Shown here: positions 9,365-18,838 of the stretch, in pieces
How positions within the stretch are numbered: the first letter of the stretch is position 1
Layout of the letters: each line of letters begins with the position of its first letter
DNA from: Flaviflagellibacter deserti
Lineage (GTDB): Bacteria; Pseudomonadota; Alphaproteobacteria; Rhizobiales; Methylopilaceae
Assembly (NCBI RefSeq): GCF_042652085.1
Contig: NZ_JBHSJF010000008.1
Span: 440,793-504,792, forward strand
Length of the DNA stretch: 64,000 nt
Reading direction: 5' to 3'
Program-made: the position numbers and the translations under genes
Notes under the pieces: model-generated
Databases searched by the model: none
Seen by the model: only the letters and a program-made list of their open reading frames with translations
Told to the model about the DNA's origin: nothing

Positions 9365-9745
9365 TCAATTTTGAAATGCTTTCCAGAGCATAGCGCTTAG
9401 TGCGACGGCCACCAGCGTCCAGATGCCGGCGATCATGGCTGCCCCGGCGAAGCTGACGGGCCGGGTCGCGAGCGTCTCGGCGGTCGCGCGATGCTCGGCC
9501 ATGATCGCGGGATCGATCAGCCGCGACAGACCGGCAATCGCGATCGGCAGTAGGATAACCTCGTCGAGATAGCCGAGGACCGGGATGAAGTCGGGGATCA
9601 GGTCGATCGGCGACAGCGCATAGGCGGCGACCAGTGCCGCCAGTGCCTTCACCGAGAACGGCACGCGAGGATCGCGCGCCGCGAGCCAGAGCGCCGTCGC
9701 ATCGCGGCGGAGAAGACGCGCCCAGTTCTTGAGGCGCGCCCACAT
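9365..9745 (-). CDS. YkvA-type (DUF1232) membrane protein
   Basis: 126 residues with the DUF1232 core AYALSPIDLIPDFIPVLGYL at about 41-60, a hydrophobic hairpin rich in Pro and Asp, and a further C-terminal membrane segment at about 100-120. Function of the family is not established. Its start codon immediately follows the acs stop codon with no gap, so it is almost certainly translated from the acs message. The pairing may mean nothing more than shared expression. Confidence 0.85.
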   Translation of the reverse strand: MWARLKNWARLLRRDATALWLAARDPRVPFSVKALAALVAAYALSPIDLIPDFIPVLGYLDEVILLPIAIAGLSRLIDPAIMAEHRATAETLATRPVSFAGAAMIAGIWTLVAVALSAMLWKAFQN

Positions 9746-11698
<1,953 letters not shown>

Positions 11699-11819
11699 GC
11701 AACTTCCTCCACACGAGCCCGGTCCGTCCGGGTCTTCTTCATCAGTCAAATTATGAGATTGGCCGGGGGGTAAGCAAGCTCGACGGCTTGTTCGTCATAT
11801 GCGTGAAGGAGGTTTCGCG

Positions 11820-12043
11820 ATGCAAACTCTCAAGATCACCACGCTCGGCAATTCTGCGGCGGTCTATTGCTGAAAGCCGTTCTCGAACATCTCCGCGCGT
11901 CCAAGGGGGACCGCCTGTTCCTGACGGAGACGAAGGACGGCTATCTCATCACGGCCTATGATGAAGAAGTCGCCAGGCAGCTCGAAGCGGCTGAAGAAGT
12001 CATGCGAGAGGACCGGGATGTGCTCCGTGCTCTCGCGAAATGA
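11820..12043 (+). pseudogene. Frameshifted AbrB/MazE-type antitoxin
   Basis: The ATG at 11820 has a GGAGG Shine-Dalgarno and opens MQTLKITTLGNSAAV, the start of a swapped-hairpin AbrB/MazE DNA-binding domain, but the frame stops after about 17 codons. In another frame, from 11867 to the TGA at 12041-12043, it continues LLKAVLEHLRASKGDRLFL and then DGYLITAYDEEVARQLEAAE, the rest of such an antitoxin. Inserting one base near 11864-11866 restores a single 74-75 residue protein. The stop overlaps the next start as ATGA, the normal antitoxin-toxin coupling. So the module was once intact and has decayed, unless this is a sequencing error. Confidence 0.8.
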
Positions 12044-12258
12044 CGGATGAGCAGGAGCCTCCATGGCTTCATCCGGCGATGATCCGGGCCGTTCACGAAA
12101 CGCCAGATCGCCGAGCATGGGTGGTGGCTCGACGGGTCTCAGGGACGAGGGAGCTCTTGAATCCGCTCTCGCCCGGCCGCGAATGAAATGGACCTACGGT
12201 GAGCGCCACATGCCCGTCCTTGCCGGGGCCTACGCTTTCGGTATCGCCACGCGGACTG
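12040..12258 (+). pseudogene. Decayed death-on-curing (Doc/Fic) toxin remnant
   Basis: Reading three frames in turn gives pieces of a Doc toxin: MTDEQEPPWLHPAMIRAVHE from 12040, then QIAEHGWWLDG from about 12107, then LRDEGALESALARPRMKW and TYGERHMPVLAGAYAFGIA up to about 12255. At least two frameshifts are needed. The homology stops just before the HPFxDGNKR catalytic motif of Fic/Doc proteins, which is absent, so the toxin could not phosphorylate its target. The 3' end seems to have been lost where the opposite-strand HlyD-family gene now ends (12291). Confidence 0.8.
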
Positions 12259-12290
12259 GCTTCGAAATCGCGCCAGCCCCGGCGGCCCGA

Positions 12291-13523
12291 TCAGTGGCCG
12301 CTGAAGACCAGCGTCTGAATCGGCAGTATCAGCGCCTGCAGGCGAAGGATTATGGCATGGACGATGCCCACCGCGTCCACCGCGTGAAGAACCAGTCCAC
12401 GAAACGCGCCGGTATCCTCGGAGGCGATCAGGTCATGATTGCTGGTATAGGCGTTGGCGATGCAGCTGCTGCCGGGCGTCACGCCCTCAAGCCCGCCCTC
12501 ATAGAGCGGTTCGAGGAACACCAGGATTGTTCCCGGCCGCACCACCTGCTGCGGATCGACCAATTGCTCGCCGCCGCGGAACTGACCGGCGGCGATGAAG
12601 TCCTGCACCTGCGTCACGACCATCGGGATGACCGTCCACGGCTTTGAGATGCAGGTGACCTCGGCCACCATGCCGACCTTCATCACCTGCGCCTCGATCT
12701 GCCCGAAGCCCGCCGTTATCGCTCTTCGGCCCGCTCCCTCCGGGATCAGAACGCCGGCGGGACGCATGAACGGATTGACCACGTCGCCGACACGCAGGGT
12801 GAATTGCTCGACCCGTCCGTTCACGCCGGCTCGGACGACGGTCTTCTTCAGTTCCACCTCGGCCTGGGCCAGCGCGGCTTCGGCGCTGGCCTTCTCCGCT
12901 GGTAACAGAGTGGAAATCCGTGCCTCGGCGGATTCTTTTGCGGCCGTCGCGGAGGAGATGGCGGCCTTCCGGCCATCCACCGTGTTCTGGAGTTTTTCGA
13001 TCTCGCGCGCCGCGACGATGGAGGCGTTCCGCCGGTTCAGCTCCTGCTTCGTTTCGAGCTCGTCCAATGCCTGCCGGTGAGCGCTCATAGCCTCCTGGAT
13101 CTTTCCTTCCGCTGCGGCGATGTCGGATCGGGCCACCACCAAAGCAGCATCCACTTCGGCGATCTTGCGGCGTGCGGCCTCCGCCGCGGCTTCCTGGGTC
13201 GTGCTGTCCAATCTGAAGATCGGGTCGCCCTGTTTGATGTCGCCGCTCAATTCCACGTAGACCTCGGCGACGCGCCCGTTCGCTTCGGGAACGATGGGCA
13301 CCGTCCGGTAGAACAGGGTCGCGCTGGTGGTGGAGGGATGATTGTAGAAGATCACCGTGATCAGCCCGACCGTCAGTATCAGGCAGGCGGTGATGCCCCA
13401 TCTGAGCTCAAAGAACACCGAATAGAGAGTGATCTCCCGGCCGATCCGCTTACCCTGTACATAGCGGCGGTAGACATAGTCTGGGAGGATCGTCAGCAGC
13501 GAGCAGAGGAGAAGCTCAAGCAT
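12291..13523 (-). CDS. HlyD-family membrane fusion protein (YiaV/YibH-like)
   Basis: 410 residues. A membrane segment at about 42-62 is followed by the biotinyl-lipoyl half motif VPIVPEANGRVAEVYVELSG, a long alpha-helical coiled coil (about 110-215, Ala/Glu/Lys-rich), the second lipoyl half (VVRAGVNGRVEQFTLRVGD) and a beta-barrel region. This is the layout of the periplasmic adaptor of tripartite export systems. The N-terminal LLLCSLLTILPDYVYRRYVQGKRIG region resembles the E. coli YiaV/YibH branch. No pump or outer-membrane channel gene is adjacent; the small membrane protein just upstream is its only partner. Confidence 0.85.
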   Translation of the reverse strand: MLELLLCSLLTILPDYVYRRYVQGKRIGREITLYSVFFELRWGITACLILTVGLITVIFYNHPSTTSATLFYRTVPIVPEANGRVAEVYVELSGDIKQGDPIFRLDSTTQEAAAEAARRKIAEVDAALVVARSDIAAAEGKIQEAMSAHRQALDELETKQELNRRNASIVAAREIEKLQNTVDGRKAAISSATAAKESAEARISTLLPAEKASAEAALAQAEVELKKTVVRAGVNGRVEQFTLRVGDVVNPFMRPAGVLIPEGAGRRAITAGFGQIEAQVMKVGMVAEVTCISKPWTVIPMVVTQVQDFIAAGQFRGGEQLVDPQQVVRPGTILVFLEPLYEGGLEGVTPGSSCIANAYTSNHDLIASEDTGAFRGLVLHAVDAVGIVHAIILRLQALILPIQTLVFSGH

Positions 13524-13526
13524 GGC

Positions 13527-13979
13527 TCACCTCTCGGCTACGGCCTTAGCAAGCTGCGGCGTCAGGGTCGGCTCGCGCTCTTCGGGAGTCGGCGCGGCCG
13601 GATCGTCGGGCACGTCGTCGGCGCCCTTGCCCGGCGCAACTCCGGCGATCTTCTCCAGCGATCCCGCCATCCTGCCGAGCGGCCCGCCGAAATCGGGGAG
13701 GTCGATCAGCGCGAGCAGCAGGCCGGCTACCCAGAAGATATGCATGTGTGTGAACAAAGCGAGGAGGCCGAGCACCGCGACGATCTCGAACTGCAGTTTC
13801 TTGGATTTGTGAGCGATGCGCTCGGGCAATGTGTGCAGTCGCAGGAACAGAACGCCGACAGCCATCACGGCAATCAAGAGGAGGGTCGCGGCGACGACCA
13901 TGAGGACATCTGTCCCGCCCGGCTCGGTGATAAAGGCCGGCAGATGATGGGGTGCTGCGGGATTGAGCGACACGGCCAT
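13527..13979 (-). CDS. Small membrane protein paired with the HlyD-family protein
   Basis: 150 residues from the ATG at 13979. Two or three membrane segments are visible (about 24-45, 62-82 and 84-96), followed by a soluble Pro/Asp-rich C-terminal tail. Its stop lies three bases before the HlyD-family start, so the two are translationally coupled. In E. coli the yiaV homologue is paired with the small membrane protein YiaW (DUF3302); this protein occupies the same position and may be the counterpart, but I could not confirm the family from sequence alone. Confidence 0.7.
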   Translation of the reverse strand: MAVSLNPAAPHHLPAFITEPGGTDVLMVVAATLLLIAVMAVGVLFLRLHTLPERIAHKSKKLQFEIVAVLGLLALFTHMHIFWVAGLLLALIDLPDFGGPLGRMAGSLEKIAGVAPGKGADDVPDDPAAPTPEEREPTLTPQLAKAVAER

Positions 13980-14667
13980 GTTCAGCCTCTCGTTCGGGCT
14001 TTTTCTTGCGATGACTATAGCACCGGGTGTCGCGCCTGCCAGCGCTGAACGACGGCGGGTAGGGCTTCCGCCCATTCAGAAGGAGGGCCGCACACTCCGA
14101 GCCCGTGACCATCCTCCGACACGGCCACTGCGTGCCCGGCTCAGGATGAGGAGGAAATATATTGACTTTATTCCTATACTGTGGTTGTCTTCCCGCACTT
14201 CCGGTCACGGAGGGCGTCATCGCGAGGCGTCGTTGTGGCGGATCGGGAGTGCGGTGGCCGGGTCGAGGTTCGCGACCGTGATCCGGAGGCCCAAGGCATG
14301 TGGTCCCGGCGGGTTAGACTCCCGTCACTAGGGTGTCCATCGGCCTCTCCCGTTCCGGCGGAAACCGACCGCCCAGGGAGAGCGGGCACCCGCCAGCGGA
14401 GGCTAGAAAGCTAAGCCTCCGGGGGCGATGTGCAGCAAGCCAAGCACACCGCGCGCGGGACGTCGCGAGAGCGTCTTCCCGAGGTGAGCAAAACAACTGG
14501 TTTGGCCCTTCAATTCATCAGGCCAGACCGCCCCGGGAGAGGTCGATCTCCCGACGTCCCGCGCATCCCTCCAATGAGGACGCGACGAGGATTTTGGCCG
14601 CGAAGGAAGCGGGCCAGCGCGAAGATACTTCGAGCCACGGAGCGCTGACGTGTGTCCGGACTTATGC

Positions 14668-14687
14668 CTCTCCCGTTTACGGGAGAG
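14668..14687. repeat. Palindrome, CTCTCCCGT / ACGGGAGAG
   Basis: Perfect 9-bp inverted repeat with a 2-base centre. CTCTCCC...GGGAGAG blocks of this type are common dispersed intergenic repeats in Hyphomicrobiales genomes. Related blocks (CTCTCCC, GGGAGAG) also occur at about 14341-14384 and 14770-14790. Confidence 0.75.
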
Positions 14688-14706
14688 ACCGACTCGCGAA
14701 GCGAGC

Positions 14707-14753
14707 GGGTGAGGGCATGTGAGCAGTCGCGAGCATCGTGCTTGCCCTCACCC
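14707..14753. repeat. Inverted repeat GGGTGAGGGCA / TGCCCTCACCC
   Basis: Perfect 11-bp arms at 14707-14717 and 14743-14753 with a 25-base spacer, immediately after the 14668 palindrome. The whole 14660-14800 block looks like one REP-like intergenic element downstream of the Lrp-type gene. Confidence 0.7.
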
Positions 14754-14805
14754 CGGTCGCGTGACCGCGACTCGACGCTCTCCCGCTTCGCAGGAGAAGG
14801 AAGCC

Positions 14806-15042
14806 TCAAAACGCCTTGAACGTGATGATCGTCCGCGTGTCCTGGATACCGGGCACCTTCTGGACCTTCTCGTTCACGAAATGACCGACATCGGTGTCGG
14901 CCGGCACGTAGAACTTCACGAGGAGGTCGTAGTCGCCCGCGGTCGAATAGATCTCGGACGCGATCTCGGCGTCGGCCAGTTCGCCCGCAACCTCGTAGCT
15001 CTTGCCGAGCTGGCATTTGATCTGGACGAAGAACGCGATCAC
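14806..15042 (-). CDS. Lrp/AsnC ligand-binding-domain protein (no DNA-binding domain)
   Basis: 78 residues from a GTG at 15042 with GGAGGT five bases upstream; longer in-frame sequence is not conserved-looking. The protein consists only of the RAM/Lrp ligand-binding alpha/beta fold: FFVQIKCQLGKSYEVAGELA, then GDYDLLVKFYVPADTDVGHF and VQKVPGIQDTRTIITFKAF. Such stand-alone domains bind amino acids and oligomerise, and can modulate full Lrp proteins; a specific role is unknown. It lies between two non-coding stretches and is probably monocistronic. Confidence 0.9.
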   Translation of the reverse strand: MIAFFVQIKCQLGKSYEVAGELADAEIASEIYSTAGDYDLLVKFYVPADTDVGHFVNEKVQKVPGIQDTRTIITFKAF

Positions 15043-15360
15043 GGGAGACCTCCAACAGCGGCGCCAAACTGGCGAAAAGCACCGGTCGTTGCAAGCTGGG
15101 GTCTGAACAAGCTGGGGCCAGAAAATGAAATGCCCAGGCTCCGGCGATCGGGCGCGCGCTCCTTCGAGCACACACTCACGACCAACTACGGGCCTGGGCA
15201 AATCCTTGCCAATCAGTAGGCCGTTCCTAGGCACGGCCGGAGTGGACCGGAGGAGTACATCCGTCCGTCCGGTCGCATCGCCTTATCATCGGTCTTTCGA
15301 CCGGCGGCGACGCCTCGCTGTCTGATTGGTCCGGCTAAGATGGGTGGGCGAACCCGGGTT
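15043..15360. other. Non-coding stretch with an inverted repeat
   Basis: 318 bases without a credible gene. It contains 9-bp arms TGCCCAGGC (15131-15139) and GCCTGGGCA (15192-15200) flanking a 52-base loop, and a short direct repeat of CAAGCTGGGG near 15090-15117. No known RNA family was recognised. Confidence 0.55.
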
Positions 15361-15780
15361 TCAAGGGGTGACGCCGCCCATTTCGCAAACGATCTTCCAT
15401 TCGTCCTCGGTCACGGGCTGGACCGAGAGCCGCATCGAGGTGACGAGCGCCATCTTGGCGAGCGAGGGCGTCGCCTTCACCGTCGCGAGCGTGACCGGCT
15501 TCGGCACCGGCTTCACCGCGCGGATGTCGACGCATTCCCACTGGCCGCTGTCGTCGGTCGAATCCGGATGCGCCAGCTTGCAGACCTCGACGATCCCTAC
15601 GACATCCTTGGTCGCGTTCGAATGGTAGAAGAAGCCGAGGTCGCCGAGCTCCATCGCCCGCATATTGTTGCGGGCAAGATAATTGCGGACCCCGTCCCAT
15701 TCCTGTCCGGCCTTGCCCTTTGCCTTCAGCATCTCGAACGAAAAAACGTCCGGCTCGGACTTGAACAGCCAGTAACGCAT
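15361..15780 (-). CDS. EVE-domain protein
   Basis: 139 residues from the ATG at 15780. MRYWLFKSEPDVFSFEML at the start and WDGVRNYLARNNMRAMELGD after it are the classic EVE domain (PUA-like fold), which in related proteins binds modified bases such as 5-methylcytosine. The middle FFYHSNATKDVVGIVEVC is also typical. The start overlaps the gpsA stop as TGATG, so it is translated from the tsaD-gpsA message; this tsaD-gpsA-EVE order is common in Alphaproteobacteria. Function in the cell is unknown. Confidence 0.92.
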   Translation of the reverse strand: MRYWLFKSEPDVFSFEMLKAKGKAGQEWDGVRNYLARNNMRAMELGDLGFFYHSNATKDVVGIVEVCKLAHPDSTDDSGQWECVDIRAVKPVPKPVTLATVKATPSLAKMALVTSMRLSVQPVTEDEWKIVCEMGGVTP

Positions 15781-16760
15781 CAAACCTCCGCCTTCAGTGG
15801 ACGCGCCAACAATTCCTCGACCGCCTCGCCGACCGAGATCGCCCGCTCCAGCACATCGCGGACAGCCTTCGCGATCGGCAGTTCGACATCGTGCTTCTCG
15901 CCGAGAGCGACCAGAGCCTGCGCGGTGAACGCGCCCTCGGCCAGCTTGTCGGGCGGTGTCTCACCCCGGCCGATCGCCTGGCCATATGAGAAATTGCGCG
16001 ACTGCGTGGTCGTGGCAGTCAGGACGAGATCGCCGAGACCGGACAACCCCATCAGCGTCTCCGGCTTCGCGCCGAGCGCGCTGCCGAGACGGCGCAGCTC
16101 CGCGAAGCCGCGAGCAATCAGGGCAGCGCCCGCACTGGCTCCCAGCCCGCGCCCCGCCGCGATGCCGGCGCCGATGGCCAGAACATTCTTCGCCGCGCCG
16201 CCGATCTCGACGCCGAGCACGTCGTCCGAGTGGTAGAGCCGCAGGCCCGGCGAGGCGAGGCTGGCGGCGAGGTCCGCCGCCAGCCATTCGTCGTCGGCCG
16301 CGATCGTCACTGCCGTCGGCAGTCCGCGCGCGACATCCGCCGCGAAGCTCGGACCGGACAGCACGGCCGCCGGATTGTCCGGCAGCACGGCGCGCAGGAT
16401 CTGCGACATGAATTGCAGGCTGCCGCGTTCGATCCCCTTGGCGCAGGAAATAACCGGCGCGCCCGGACGCAGATGGATCGCGGCATTCTCCGCGGCGGCG
16501 CTCATCGCCTGCGCCGGCACGACCATCAGGACGGCGTCCGCATCGACGATGTCCGCAATTGCGGCGATAGGTCGGACAGCAGGCTCGAGATCGACACCCG
16601 GCAGATAAGCGGCATTGGTGCGCGTCTCGGAGAGTGTCGCGATATGGCCCGCATCGATATCCCAGAGCACGACCTCGCGCCCGGCACGCGCTGCCGCATT
16701 GGCGAGCGCGGTTCCCCAAGCGCCCGCTCCGAGGACGCCGATCGTCGAGAACGTCGTCAT
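15780..16760 (-). CDS. gpsA: Glycerol-3-phosphate dehydrogenase [NAD(P)+]
   Basis: Makes sn-glycerol-3-phosphate from dihydroxyacetone phosphate for phospholipid synthesis. 326 residues. The Rossmann motif GAGAWGTALA is at 10-19, SCAKGIERG near residue 110 and the GPSFAADVARGLPTAVTIA signature follows; the C-terminal helical domain holds GGAAKNVLAIGAGIA and GLSGLGDLVLTATT. The start overlaps the tsaD stop by 4 nt, so the two are coupled. Confidence 0.96.
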   Translation of the reverse strand: MTTFSTIGVLGAGAWGTALANAAARAGREVVLWDIDAGHIATLSETRTNAAYLPGVDLEPAVRPIAAIADIVDADAVLMVVPAQAMSAAAENAAIHLRPGAPVISCAKGIERGSLQFMSQILRAVLPDNPAAVLSGPSFAADVARGLPTAVTIAADDEWLAADLAASLASPGLRLYHSDDVLGVEIGGAAKNVLAIGAGIAAGRGLGASAGAALIARGFAELRRLGSALGAKPETLMGLSGLGDLVLTATTTQSRNFSYGQAIGRGETPPDKLAEGAFTAQALVALGEKHDVELPIAKAVRDVLERAISVGEAVEELLARPLKAEV

Positions 16761-17812
16761 GCGCGGGCTCCCGGCAAAGCGGACTTCTCGTCGAGCGGCC
16801 AGCGAGCACGTGGCGCGGTGTCGAGCGGGTCGGTCAGTCCCAGCGCCAGACGCTCGGCGCCGGCCCAGGCGATCATCGCGCCATTGTCACCGCAGAGATC
16901 GAGCGGCGGCGCGACCAGTTTCACGCGGAAATGCTCCGACATGCGCTCAAGCCCGCCGCGCAGCGCGGCGTTCGCCGCCACGCCGCCTGCGACGACAAGC
17001 GCGGACGGATGGCCGAACTGCGCCTTGAACATCTGCAGCGCGACCCGGACCCGGTCGAGCACCATGTCGATCACCGCCGCCTGGAAACTGGCGCAGAGAT
17101 CGGCGATGTCGCGATCGGACAAGGGGGCGATCTTCTCGGCTTCGATCCGAACGGCCGTCTTGAGACCCGCCAGTGAGAAATTTGGTTCTGCGCGGCCGAT
17201 CATCGGCCGCGGGAAGTTGAAGCGGCTGGAATCGCCGCTCTCGGCGGCCTTCTCCACCTGCGGTCCTCCCGGATAGCCGAGCCCGAGCAGCTTGGCGACC
17301 TTGTCGAACGCCTCGCCGATGGCGTCGTCGATGGTCGTGCCGAGGCGACGATATTTCCCGACGCCCTCGACAGCGAGCAATTGCGAATGGCCGCCGGAAA
17401 CGAGGAGCAGCAGATAGGGAAACTCGACCCCGTCGGTCAGTCGCGCCGTGAGCGCATGACCCTCGAGATGGTTCACCGCGAGGAACGGCTTTCCGGCCGC
17501 GAATGCCAATGCCTTCGCGGTGGTCAGTCCGACGATCACCCCGCCGATCAGCCCCGGTCCCGCGGCTGCCGAGACGCCGTCGATGTCCGAGATATCGGTC
17601 TCGGCGTCAGTCAAGGCCTGCGCGACGACTCGGTCGATCGCATCGATATGGGCTCGGGAGGCGATCTCAGGCACGACCCCGCCATAGGCCGCGTGCTTCT
17701 TCACCTGCGACAGAACGACGTTCGAAAGAATGCGCGCGGAGCCGTCCTCGCCCCGTTCCACCACGGAGGCGGCAGTCTCGTCGCAAGTGGTCTCGATGCC
17801 GAGAACGCGCAT
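16757..17812 (-). CDS. tsaD: TsaD, tRNA N6-adenosine threonylcarbamoyltransferase
   Basis: Transfers the threonylcarbamoyl group to A37 of ANN-decoding tRNAs, with TsaB/TsaC/TsaE. 351 residues. The ASKHA fold starts MRVLGIETTCDETAASVV; the metal-binding HLEGH has His115 and His119; SGGHSQ is at 139-144; GYPGGPQVEKAAESGD and VAGGVAANAALR follow. Divergent from hemC with a 76-nt spacer that must contain both promoters. Confidence 0.96.
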   Translation of the reverse strand: MRVLGIETTCDETAASVVERGEDGSARILSNVVLSQVKKHAAYGGVVPEIASRAHIDAIDRVVAQALTDAETDISDIDGVSAAAGPGLIGGVIVGLTTAKALAFAAGKPFLAVNHLEGHALTARLTDGVEFPYLLLLVSGGHSQLLAVEGVGKYRRLGTTIDDAIGEAFDKVAKLLGLGYPGGPQVEKAAESGDSSRFNFPRPMIGRAEPNFSLAGLKTAVRIEAEKIAPLSDRDIADLCASFQAAVIDMVLDRVRVALQMFKAQFGHPSALVVAGGVAANAALRGGLERMSEHFRVKLVAPPLDLCGDNGAMIAWAGAERLALGLTDPLDTAPRARWPLDEKSALPGARA

Positions 17813-17888
17813 TGGATGTCCGCTTAGTGCATCTGCGAGGTTTCGAGATGGCGTGTCACCCTATAATCTCGCCGAACCTCAAACCACA

Positions 17889-18836
17889 ATGTTCCCAGAT
17901 CAGATGTCGTCCGCTTTCCTTAGAATCGGTACGCGCGGCAGTCCGCTCGCGCTCTGGCAGGCCCACGCCACGCAGCAGGCGCTCGCCGCCGCGCACCACG
18001 TCCTGCTCGACGAAATCGAGATCGTCGTCATCAAGACGACCGGCGACCAGGTCCGTGACCGGCCGCTCGCCGATGTCGGCGGTAAAGGCCTGTTCACCAA
18101 GGAAATCGAGGAAGCGCTGCTCGATCGCCGGATCGATCTCGCGGTTCATTCGGCGAAGGACGTTCCGACATTCCTGCCGCAAGGGCTCAGGCTCGCGGCC
18201 TGCCTGCCGCGCGCGGACGTTCGTGACGCGCTGGTGGCGCCCGGTTACCGCACGCTCGATTCGCTTCCCTATGGCGCGGTGGTCGGCACTGCTTCGGTTC
18301 GCCGCGCCGCTCTGCTCAAACATCTTCGGCCCGACCTCAAAACCGTCCTTTTGCGCGGCAATGTCGAGACGCGATTGCGCCGCGTGGAGGCAGGGGAAAT
18401 GCATGCGACTTTGCTTGCTCTGGCGGGGCTGACACGGCTCGGACTGCAGAATCACGCCACTGAAGTGCTGGATCCCGGTATTTTCCTCCCGGCGATCGGG
18501 CAGGGGGCCGTGGCTATTGAAATCCGGACGGATGACACCCGGACCGCCGAGGCGGTAGCCGCCATCGATCACGGTCCAACATCGACCGCGCTCGCGGCCG
18601 AGCGGGCAATGCTTGCCGTCCTCGACGGCTCGTGCCGTACGCCGATCGCCGGTCTCACCGTTATGGATGGCGACGTGCTTCATCTCCGGGGGTTGGTCGT
18701 CGAGCCGGAAGGCAAGGCGATCTGGCGCGCCGAAGCGCGCGGTCCGGTATCGGATGCAGAGAAAATTGGCCGCCTGGTCGGCGAGGACCTGCTCGCGCAG
18801 GTTCCTCCGGGCATCATCGCAGTCGGGGCCGTCTGA
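17889..18836 (+). CDS. hemC: Hydroxymethylbilane synthase (porphobilinogen deaminase)
   Basis: Joins four porphobilinogens into hydroxymethylbilane in haem synthesis. 315 residues from the ATG at 17889 (another Met five codons later is possible). HSAKDVPT is at 87-94, GTASVRRAALL at 133-143 and the dipyrromethane cofactor Cys249 in LDGSCRTP. The downstream hemD starts two bases after the stop, so hemC-hemD-hemY is one operon. Confidence 0.96.
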   Translation: MFPDQMSSAFLRIGTRGSPLALWQAHATQQALAAAHHVLLDEIEIVVIKTTGDQVRDRPLADVGGKGLFTKEIEEALLDRRIDLAVHSAKDVPTFLPQGLRLAACLPRADVRDALVAPGYRTLDSLPYGAVVGTASVRRAALLKHLRPDLKTVLLRGNVETRLRRVEAGEMHATLLALAGLTRLGLQNHATEVLDPGIFLPAIGQGAVAIEIRTDDTRTAEAVAAIDHGPTSTALAAERAMLAVLDGSCRTPIAGLTVMDGDVLHLRGLVVEPEGKAIWRAEARGPVSDAEKIGRLVGEDLLAQVPPGIIAVGAV

Positions 18837-18838
18837 AT

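Larger units (their letters stand above)
13980..14805. other. Non-coding stretch rich in palindromic repeats
   Basis: No credible gene was found in these 826 bases; short open frames here have no ribosome site or recognisable sequence. The left part (13980-14320) holds the promoter region of the HlyD pair and otherwise nothing recognised. A hairpin with arms GGAGGCT and AGCCTCC lies near 14398-14420, and the right part (about 14655-14800) contains the nested palindromes listed separately. Confidence 0.7.

Noticed and set aside
12063..12647. A 194-codon plus-strand frame over the Doc remnant and HlyD 3' end
   Set aside because: Only its first part carries Doc homology and needs frameshifts; the rest is antisense to the HlyD-family gene.
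14163..14320. Possible small RNA in the stretch after the HlyD-pair promoter
   Set aside because: No known RNA signature, no clear promoter spacing and no terminator were seen.
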